64,000 nucleotides of DNA from Toxonevra muliebris (lineage: Eukaryota > Arthropoda > Insecta > Diptera > Pallopteridae): NCBI GenBank assembly GCA_963691655.1, contig OY829328.1, positions 72,234,400 to 72,298,399 of the forward strand. The letters are read 5' to 3'. Made by a program: the position numbers and the translations under genes. Below the pieces are notes generated by a model, which saw nothing but the letters and a program-made list of their open reading frames with translations, did not search any database and had not been told where the DNA came from. This document shows, in pieces, positions 55,070 through 64,000 of this stretch (position 1 is its first letter; every line of letters starts with the position of its first letter).

Positions 55070-56650
55070 CCCTCAACCCCGAACTTCCTTATTTCGTTGA
55101 CAAACCTTAGAAGCTCAGGAAGAGGGAGAGTATGGACATTATTCATACTCATGACATCACTATCCAACAGACTTAACCTGATTCGCGTGAATGCTAGACA
55201 GCTGCAAAGATAATGCTCCGTAATATCGTCGTCCTCAAGAAACTATTGGCAGGTTGACCACATGTGTTGTGCCCTGTGATGACACCCACCAGTAATCTCA
55301 GGTCCTTTCTTCTCAGTTTCAGAAGAAACTCCGCTGATTTCCCTTTAGGTTGTCTCACGAAGCACTTTGCAACTGAACATAAGTCAAGCTTGGACTATCT
55401 TTCTCTATGGACAGAAACCACGAAATCGTTGATCCAACGTATGATCTCCCCAGAACTTGCGCCAAGAAAAGGTTCCGGACCTGGTGATGCAATTGCAGAA
55501 CCTTCCTTAGATAGTTTATCAACTAGTTCATTCCCTGCAATACCACAGAGTCCTGGAACTCATATAAGGTGTAACTTGTTGTGTATTGCCGCACTTTTTA
55601 GCTTTGCCTTACACTCGCTGATCCAATTTTGAAGAGCTGGCAGGGTTAGGAAGAGCCTTCAGTTCAGCTTGGCTATCGCTGCAGATGCCTATGCACTGCC
55701 CACGCCATCACCCCTCAATTATCCAGCCCGCCACATACAGGATACGGAAAATCTCCTCTGGGAAAGCTGCCGCCATTTGTCCAGTGGCAAAAGAGTACTT
55801 GATCTCATCGTCCAAATACCAATCGGATCCAGTGTCATTTGAAGTTTTGGATCCGCCGGTATAGAGGCCATGTCGGAGACCCAGGAGTACGACGTCTGCA
55901 CTTAACCATTGATCTCGTTCCAGGAACCTGACATCATATCTTCTTCCAAGCCGTCGTTGACAGTAACAAGCTATCTTTCTTGCGTTTCCTAGTGAAAAGC
56001 ACTAAGTTACTTTTACTAGGATTCAATGCCAGAACCAGATCACACCAAATCTCAATCTTTTTCAAGATTTCTTACATTTTAATGCACATCGTCTGTAAGA
56101 CCTTTCCCGAGATTAGTCAGCATACGCTTGGATGTGAACTCCAAAATTCTGAAAGTCATTAAGAAGGGAGTCCACCACGAAGTGCCATAAAAGAGGGAAA
56201 AGTACTCCTCCTTGGGGGCATTCTCTCTCAACTTCGACTGTTCAACTGTCTCTTTTTTCTCCCCCCGTGATAAGCAGCCGCTTGGGTAGCATAGCATGAA
56301 TCCATCGAATGACGTTTGCTTCAACACCATATTGTCTGGCCGAAGAGTCGAAGGTAGCATTGTCAAAAACCCCTTCAATATCGACAAACACTCCCAGGGT
56401 ATAGTTCCCTGTTTCCAGCCCTTGTTCAACTGTCGTGAAGAGCTAGTTAACAGGATTTTCCACTCTGATAAGCATGTTGTCGAGAATTGAGAGGATTTTG
56501 GCTTAGAACCTTCAGCCTGATGTCCTTCTCGACCATGCGTTCCAGACTTTTAAGCAAACACGATGTCAAGCTCACCGGTCGGAAAATTTTCAATAGAGAG
56601 TAGTTATCCCATCTGGTTTAGGAATAAGCTGCTTCAACCGAGCGCCAAAG
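55070..56650 (-). mobile_element. I-like LINE fragment (RT fingers/palm to C-terminal knuckle)
   Basis: Minus strand from about 56,640: LKQLIPKPDG, then RPVSLTSCLLKSLERMVEKD (RT motif 2 region), YTLGVFVDIEGVFDNATFDS (motif 3, with the family's AF as VF), PQGGVLFPLLWHF (motif 4), AYAD then a stop (YADD box damaged), and LNPSKSNLVLFTRKRKK near 55,995. RNase H follows (TGGSKT for DGSK near 55,865; AFPEEIF near 55,765). The decayed zinc knuckle reads LEDDDITEHYLCSC near 55,230, and the C-terminus LPLPELLRFVNEIRKFG near 55,110. Fragmentary and dead. Both flanks are the same minisatellite, so it is an insertion. Confidence 0.87.
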
Positions 56651-56659
56651 ACGTGAAAT

Positions 56660-57600
56660 ATATAATGGATCAGAGAACAAAATCCAAAGTGTAAAAACCA
56701 AAGACAGAAAATCAAAGAACATTGATTAAAAACCAAAAACCGAACACTAAAAACTAAAGACAGAAAACTAATGATTATGAACTAAAAACCAAAGTTCAAA
56801 GATTAAATTCCAAAGACGGAAAACCAGATACCATGGACTGAGAAACAAATACTAAAAAAAAAGACAAACAAAAACTATGAACCATAGACGAAAAACAAAA
56901 AACCAAAAAAAAAACGATAAATGAACACTAAAAATTAAAGACAGAAATCCAAAAACCATGAGCCATAAACCGGAAACCAAAAATCTAAAAGTAATAACTA
57001 AAAACAAAAAAAGGAGAGACTGTGGACAAAAAAATTAAAGACCATGAAGTATAAACCAAAAACCAAAGACTTTAGGCTAAACTTCAAAATCAGAAAACCA
57101 AAGACCTAAGACTAAAATCCAAAACTTAAGAACCAAAAGTCCATGGATCATAGACCAACACCAAAAACTAAAAATTAAAAAGCAGAAAATAAAAAACAAT
57201 CAACTATAGACCGAACAATCAACACTAAAAGCTAAATACTAATAACTAAACTCTGAAACCATAAGCCAAAGATCGGAAACCAAAAAACTTGGTTTAAAAA
57301 CTAAAAACAAAAATTCGGAAGTTATGAATCTTGGACCGAAAATCAAAAATCAAGAAGCATACCAAAAATCAAAGACATAATCAACAGGAAACCAAAACCA
57401 TTAACTATAGACCGAAAAACAAAGACTTAAAACCGAGAGCCCCAAATCCGAAAACTATGAACCATAGACCGAAAACCGAAGACTATGGATCATAGACCGT
57501 AAGCAAAAGACCATAACAAACTATATCAAGGATCAAAGGATAAGAGACTAATAAATTAAAATCTTACAGATTAAACATCCAAAACAAAGAGACCAAAATA
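56660..57600. repeat. degenerate minisatellite (ACCAAAGACCATAGACC-like), right part
   Basis: Irregular AAACCAAAGAC, CTATGAACCATAGACCGAAA and ACTAAAAACTAAAG units over about 0.94 kb. Same type as 54,580-54,970. Confidence 0.75.
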
Positions 57601-60600
57601 AAGACGAATCACTTTAATAATTTAGAAAATTGTTCATAAACAGTAACTAGAAACTATTTTACAAAATTTCGTTATTAGTCTGTCTGTTTCTCTGATCCAT
57701 ATTGGAATAAAGAGTTGAACAAGTTAATCGAAAGTTCTTTATTGGGACTATTTTTCTACATGGAACTTAAAAGCACGGTTTCCTTCTGGTTCCTTTATTT
57801 CGAAATACATGATTTTTTCACACTAAGTATATACAAGAGTATTCCACTGTGATATTTCACAAAATTCCACGTCACACATTCTATGTAATGCCTTCCATGT
57901 AATACGTTCCAGATCACAATTTTTATATGCAACACATAATTTATATATCAGAAATTTTGGAATTGTGGAGTATTTTTGTAGTGTTAAAAAAACTGTGCAC
58001 GCTGTTGCATTTTTCAGTACTTTTTCCCATAAATTACACGAATAGTACAAAATGTGTAATGCGTGAAGTATGTTATCATTAAGGAACGGATTATGAGGAA
58101 TTCTCTCTTTTTCTACTTAATCCTAAATGGTGACCAATAAAATATATATGCGTAGCAAGCCTTCCTGATTCCAAATATATATATTTTATTTTGACTTTTT
58201 ACCATTTTTCCAAAAATTTGCCTTTTTCACCGGTTGGCAAATTTTATTTTGCCATTTTCTTAATTATAAGTTCACAAAATCCGCTCCGTTGTTTCACATT
58301 ATGTGACGAGTGCAGAAGGTACTCATTTTAGTTTTTTAATTAGTAATTTTTTGATTTCGGAAAAAATCTGCCTAGGTTCTCAATGGACCTTCATATAGGT
58401 TACATTTTGAAGTTGATTTATGAATGATGGATAATAGCAGAGGTTAAATAAAAGTTCCGTTTTTGTTTTGCATACCTAAAACGAGGTTAGCAGCTACTCA
58501 CTAGCTAATTCAGAGATTGTAGATGAAGGGAGGGATTTTAATTTTTACTTTGCTACAAAAAGTTTTTTTAGTTTTGTAACAACCTTCATAATGACTGAAA
58601 CTTATTATCCCCAAAAAAATAAATAAATTTTTAGCATTTGGTCTTTTAGTGTAAGATGAAAATGTGCCAGTTTATGCTGAATCTAACTTCCATTCATTTT
58701 CTTATAATTTTTCGCTTCAAAACTATCACTTTTGTGATACATCATCACCATCCTATTGATTCAGCATAAAAAATGATTAAAATTATGTGTCTGAGAAAAT
58801 GAAAAGCAATGGCAATGACCATTTAATTAATTCAAATTGACTTAACTTTTGATTTTGCAAACAAAATGGAAAAATAGCGGTATGAAATAAAAAGCATGAG
58901 GCAGGAGGTGGCATTTTGATGTTCATATAGCTTGATAAGCATAATTAAAATATTTTAGTTTTTATAATCTTTAATTGAATTTAAAAGTTCTGATTTTTTG
59001 AATTTTGTATATTGCGCAGACAGATATAAAAATGATTAATGAAAGTTTTCATAGATAACTTTTTTCATATTAAACTTCAATGCCTTTATAAGGCTTTTAT
59101 TATTTTTCCATATCTACATTTATTTCTATATCCTTTCGTATTTATATTAGAAGCTATTAAATCCCATGTAAAATGAAAAACGCGTTCATATCTCGTTAAA
59201 TTATAATTTCAGTGAAATGACAACGCGGTTTAATTACATTTTCAGCTCGTTAAAGGAAGAAATAATATTGAAAATTAAAAATAAAGGAATAGAAATTTTC
59301 TCTCTCTCTCTTTTCTCTCTCTTTCTCTTTTTGTCTCCCTTTATATTGCAAATAGTAAAAAAGGCAGACATTGGTGATAATCCTTGATGAAGACTTCAAG
59401 CATAAAATGCAATTTTATGAAAGAAAAAATAAAAACAACAAAAATCATCATCATCATCTTTCTTACTGCCTTAGCGCTTTGAGCTCTTGTGTCATCTTAA
59501 TTGCCATGGGTCGCCGCTGCATTGCTGTTGTTGTTCTTGCTGTCCGCTCGGCATACTCGGCAAGTCCTTCGAAAGTTTAGTGTTGAGAATTTAACACTAT
59601 CGTCATTATCAAATGAAATGATTTAAAATAAAATACGATGCAAGTAGTGAAACTAAGCAAAAGCAAACAGTAGCTGGCATAGCAAACGGAAATGACAGCT
59701 TAGTTGATGACAAGGTGTATGGTGTTAGCGGGGAAGGATAGGTACTTGAGTATAATTGTCAACGCCCATAGCATTTGTGCAAATATTTACACATAAATTC
59801 ATAAAAAAAAAATATAATAAGAAAATAGAAAAGTTGTAAAAAAAAAGCAATAATAAAAAGGAAATAACAAACTTTAATCAAAATAAAATTAAAGTTTAAT
59901 TAAATCTGGAACAACGATGCATTTAAAATATAAGCGTAAGATTTTAGTTCGGCACGATGATTAAAAAGAATGGAGAGTAATGTTGAAAATTAATAATAGT
60001 TTTATTAAATTTGTAAAGCGATTTTCTAGTTATACTTTTTGTAGATTATAGCATAATTAGGTATGAAATTTATTAAACGTAGTAATTAATATTAGTACCT
60101 ATATATTTTTCACATAAATTTCGAACCGTCTACCAATCATTGCTACTTGATCTAGACGCCGGGTTAAGCAAATCGTCTATAACAGAGTAAGGCTTAATCA
60201 ACTAATTTTTTCAATTTAATAATTAATGAAATAAAATTAGGCATTACTAACGAATTATGCCTAAATTTAGTCCTGATTGAATAGTAAGCCATAATCACCA
60301 TTAAAATAATTAGTCATTAGTCTATCAATCATTAGTTTTAGTCATATTTACAGTGTTTTGAAAAAAAATTTAAACTAAAACTTATTAAAAAGTTCAATCT
60401 AAAATTATAAGTCATTAGTCAACGAGACATGATTAAGACATGATTTGTTTGATCATTACTTTTCACTTGTTAGTCAGATTGAAATTTTCCCCAACACTGT
60501 TTCATAGTGATAAAGACAAGGCTATTTATTTCCATTGAAGAATTTCCTTTTGTTCATTCCATGTCAAACTAATTTTTTTTTTATGAACTGCTCTAGATTA

Positions 60601-61779
60601 CTTGGGATCTCCCGATTAATATTGATCAATTAATGTGATCAATTACTTATCCTAACTATAAATAAACCATTTAATATTTTTATTAGTTATTCTCTTCATG
60701 TAGAATTGCTGTTGTTTTCTTTATCTCTTGGTTCATGCTGCTATTTTTGAGGTACCAGATTTCAATTGATTTTCTCAGGCAAAGCTTGAATAAAAAGAAA
60801 CCAATAGCAAATGAGAATAAAAAATCTCATGTTTTCGAAAAAAAAGAGAAAGAGAGGGAGAGAGAAAAAGAAAACAATAACAAAAGAAGATTGTACTCTC
60901 ATTCAAGAGAGAAAACCAGTGGGAATAGCGCAAAACCGAATCCGGATTCATACTTTCCGACTCTTATATTTTGTTAAAAATTTCTATCAAAACAAAAATT
61001 TTGCGTCTCTGAAGGCCTGAATTTTCATGCGCCTCAATGGGAATTTTTCAACGAATCTTAGTTTTAATATACAGCCAAAGTTACTTAGTATTAAGGAGTT
61101 CAGTCCAATTTAAAATTTGAAGAAGATCGATTTTTGATTTTTGAGTTCCTTATAGTTTTAAGAATATTATCCTAAAATATTAGAAAAAAATTCGAAGTAA
61201 AACGAAAGTTATACATATAATTATATTTTGGTGTACTAAAAAAGAGACCAAACATCCCAAAACAAGTTTTGAAGAAAACAGCTTCAAAATCGTTTCAGGG
61301 TCGCTGATTACGAATCTGACATACAATTTTTAAAATTCAAAATGGTGGATCCAATATAGCAGGATTTTTTTTTTAAATTGATCGGATTCGCTTGAAACTC
61401 ATAACAAATTCATAAACTTTGAACGCGATTCGCAAACTGAAGATTTCAAAAATATGTTCCCCTTGAGTTCGTATTGACAAGTGGCTATTACAATTCGATT
61501 CGGAATTTTTTTCATTTTTCCCTCCGGTCTACTACCCATGGGCTCAGAATATTTCACCCTCGGCTCATGAATCCCTACTCCTGTATAACAATTCTTTTTG
61601 ATTGCTTAGTTCAGCTCTGAACTTTTTGATGAAACTGAACTTCTTACGGCTTAGGCAACATCCTGAACCGATGGTTTGCACAGACACCCTAAAAATGGAT
61701 TTCTTCACCTGTATCTGAATATATGTAAATGAGAAGAGGTGTTAATTTTAAAGGGACTTCAAGTAATGCCAAGGGGCAT
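57601..61779. other. long AT-rich non-coding stretch
   Basis: No recognisable gene or element. (CT)n-rich sequence at 59,298-59,340 and A/G-rich sequence at 60,838-60,880. Frames at 57,823-58,050 and 60,735-60,977 are low-complexity or unrecognised. Confidence 0.5.
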
Positions 61780-61935
61780 CCTCTCACAGCCTACATACAC
61801 TCGAATTTTGTTTAATTCGTTGATGACTATCTTTTGAGTAGTTCTATCTGTCCATATTTTCACTTCATATACAAGCAGCGGCCTTATAATTACAGTATAA
61901 GTCCATCGTAGTGTGCATCCGCAACTCTGCTAAGT
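61780..61935 (-). mobile_element. short LINE RT-thumb fragment
   Basis: The minus strand reads LRWTYTVIIRPLLVYEVKIW, the W.Y..vIRP.l.YG..vW motif after the RT palm of I-like LINEs, also seen at about 4,120. Nothing else of the element is recognisable. Confidence 0.6.
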
Positions 61936-62171
61936 GGTGCAAGTAATACCATCCTCAGTATGATTCCGGTCGAAAGCGATCTACGAGCGATCTCATGGTA
62001 GGCCTCATCAGCAATTACAACCCATAGCATTTATTTCTTAGTTAAAATCATATATCGTTTCAAAATTTGTCTTCGATTTGAGTACAGACTCTTTTGAAAT
62101 AGCAGAAAATATTTCTATTCAAAAATATAACTCGACTGATAAGAAACTAAACTAAAGCTGTTATTCCTTTA

Positions 62172-64000
62172 CACAACAGGTTCATTTAAAGTATGGTCAC
62201 GAAATAGTTTTTACAAAGTCAACGCTACGTTATTTCTATATTTCTAAAAATGAAAAAAAAAACAACTATAAAGATTTTTTTTTAATTTTATTTATTTTCA
62301 GATAACGTAAAAGATTTTATTCAATCATTGGTGTTTTAGCGAATTCACGCACTTTTTTTTTAAGACCTGCCATTAGGTTTTTCCAAAACTATTTATAGCT
62401 TTCTGCCACTTTTTTGAAAAGTCTTGTATATTTTTTGGAGGTTTGTAATATTTTTGCAATTTTTGTTTTATTATAGCCCAGTATTTTTCAATCGGCCGCA
62501 GTTCGGGGTAGTTGGGCGGATTGAACTACCGAGGATGGAATTGGGGCAGGAGTATTTGGGCCAAGAATCAAACACTCTGAGCCGATGGGGAAGTATCCCA
62601 GCATCTTCCAAGCTGAAATTCATGCAATTAGCACATGTGTGCAATTCAACCTGGATAGACAGTACAAACGGCAAGATATCGCTATCATGTCGGACAGCCA
62701 AGCAGCCATTCGAGCATTATGCTCCTTTGAGATCACCTCTAAGTTGGTGTGGGACTGTTTGAGCAAGCTCAATCAACTGGGCAATAACAACAAAGTCGCT
62801 CTATGTTGGGTCCCTGGACACGCAGGAATTGAGGGTAATGAGCAGGCAGACGAGCTTGCAAGAAAGGGGGCAGCAACCACTTTCGTGGGACCTGAACCCT
62901 TCTGTGGAATAGGAGATAGCGTAATCAGGGAATTACTCAGGCAAGAAGAGAGGAACAAGAGGCAAGAACTCTTTACCAATCTTAAGGGACTGAGGCAATC
63001 CAAAGCGCTTTTAGGTAATTATAATAAGAGTAGATACGCATTCTGCATTGGTCTCAACAAAAACAGTTTGCGCATATTAGCTGGTATTCTGACTGGGCAT
63101 TGCGGGCTCAGAGAACACCTTTGCAAGATAGGGGTTGAGCAAAGCTCAATTTGTAGGTTTTGTAATGAGGAAGACGAATCATCAGAACATATTTTAGCTC
63201 AATGTGGAGCACTGATCCACAAAAGAAGGAAATGTCTGGGCATGCACCAAGTACCCAGTACCGAACTGGCATCCATAGATCCGGGGGCAATACTCAAATT
63301 CTTGAGGGAGACTGGACTGGATGAGGTACTCTAGGCAGATTAGACTAGAAAGAAAAGAGGGACGTACAATAGATCTTATAGGTCGCGGTACAACGACAGA
63401 AACCTCTATAATACAATACTTTGGTACGAAGTTGATGTTGTTGTTTTTATACCATGCCAACGTTTCTTTAGAATAATGGCATGTCGTCAAATCAAGCCAA
63501 AATATAGCTGGAACTGTATGCTTTTTATAAAAAGGCAGCAAGACCCGATTGAGGCACATATCAATATAAATTCTGAAATTTATGGTACCAGATGTTATAA
63601 ACGGTTTTGTCTTAAGGCCACAGGAACATATAGCTTGCCACACCATAATTTTTTTTGGAAATCAATAATGACGCAACCTCTATAGCCGCTTAAGAGTTTG
63701 TCATGCAATTTACGTGCTCTTGATTTTGCTTATTCGTTACTTAAACCATTGCGATTCGCCACTTTTTGTACTTTATACGAATCAGGATTTTGTCGGACTT
63801 TAATTTTATATGCGAAAGATTTCGATATGTTAAATTTTTTTGCAATATCCCGTTCTGATTGGTTTGGTCGCTGTTTCCACCACTTCACTACTTTCTTCAC
63901 TAAATTTGGATCTTGAAATCGAGTTTTTCTACCACCACCTTTCTTTTGTTTGATAGTCTTATCTTTTAAAAATTTTAAAACCACGTTTCTAGCAGTCGCT
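62172..64000 (-). mobile_element. Tc1-like transposon, split by a LINE insertion; runs off the window
   Basis: Minus strand. From the right edge: a helix-turn-helix part (63,984-63,730) with KQKKGGGRKTRFQDPNLVKK and QRPNQSERDIAKKFNISKSF; then MVWQAICSCGLKTKPFITSG, VPAIFWLDLTTCHYSKETLA (second catalytic Asp) and NINFVPKY, where it stops at about 63,411. The remainder, PPNYPELRPIEKYWAIIKQK (third catalytic Glu, RPIEKYW), resumes at about 62,523 and runs to about 62,380. So an 0.89-kb LINE separates the catalytic residues. CACAACAGGTTCATTTAAAG at 62,172, preceded by TA, is the likely end. The first catalytic Asp would lie in the frame-broken part near 63,650-63,730. Confidence 0.88.
62524..63410 (+). 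mobile_element. 5'-truncated I-like LINE (RNase H and zinc knuckle intact)
   Basis: The best-preserved LINE coding sequence in the window, open from 62,524 to the TAG after 63,331. It begins inside RNase H (TTEDGIGAGVFGP), so the first catalytic Asp is lost by truncation. It has IFQAEIHAIS (Glu), IMSDSQAAIRAL (Asp) and CWVPGHAGIEGNEQADELAR (His/Asp end block), then LTGHCGLREHLCKIG and the knuckle CRFCNEEDESSEHILAQCG, ending LKFLRETGLDEVL. The 3' region contains TACAATAGATCTTATAGGTC (63,365-63,384), shared with the tail of the SINE at 50,205, and a short ATAATA tail. Inserted in antisense inside a Tc1-like transposase. The intact frame implies it is younger than the other LINE copies here. Confidence 0.9.

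Overview
The window looks like repeat-rich, AT-rich intergenic or intronic DNA from a higher dipteran fly, most plausibly a tephritid fruit fly. That placement is an inference. It rests on two intronless trypsin-fold protease genes that resemble the alpha/beta-trypsin type of flies, mariner copies of the kinds common in fruit flies, RNase-H-bearing I-like LINEs, long (TATG/CATA)n, (CA)n and (TTG/CTG)n runs, and the lack of any bacterial-type gene organisation. No rRNA, CRISPR or free-standing tRNA gene was seen.

The only apparently intact protein-coding host genes are two minus-strand secreted serine proteases at 48,263-49,021 and 51,513-52,283. They are tandem duplicates. The duplicated blocks (about 48,050-49,570 and 51,308-52,840) keep the TATA box, the poly(A) signal and about 0.5 kb of upstream flank. 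Both proteins have the full catalytic triad and six cysteines. In both, the specificity pocket lacks Asp189 and has Asp226 instead, and the activation site follows Phe rather than Arg/Lys. The upstream copy also carries Gly193Ser in the oxyanion hole.

Everything else recognisable is mobile or repetitive. LINE fragments (RT thumb, RNase H, C-terminal zinc knuckle) lie at 1-640, 2,060-2,390, 2,940-4,640, 16,170-16,740, 16,990-18,000, 19,087-19,515, 36,480-38,130, 55,070-56,650, 61,780-61,935 and 62,524-63,410. A 5'-truncated Jockey-like piece with a 15-bp target duplication sits at 37,205-37,679. Tc1/mariner-superfamily relics lie at 10,200-11,791, 12,981-13,895, 31,268-32,470, 32,891-33,850, 38,230-38,740, 40,990-42,000 and 62,172-64,000; none encodes an intact transposase. 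Non-autonomous elements include a 0.86-kb foldback (18,031-18,889), TIR elements at 4,922-5,178, 6,812-7,211 and 25,769-26,392, and a probable 1.3-kb solo LTR with a 4-bp target duplication (45,883-47,193). Long tandem arrays are a heptamer (7,600-8,142), a pentamer (12,521-12,864), a 21-bp satellite-like array (22,480-24,430) and several degenerate minisatellites.

The most interesting item is a family of tRNA-Glu-derived SINEs. Copies are at 28,170-28,430, 50,205-50,649 and (inverted, headless) 52,895-53,001. The 50.2-kb copy is a composite: a tRNA-Glu-like head and body, then a second tRNA-Lys-like unit, then a tail that matches the 3' end of the LINE at 62.5-63.4 kb at 21 of 22 bases, then (AAT)n. 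The whole unit is bracketed by a perfect 13-bp target site duplication, so it apparently moved as one SINE, probably using the LINE machinery present in the same window.
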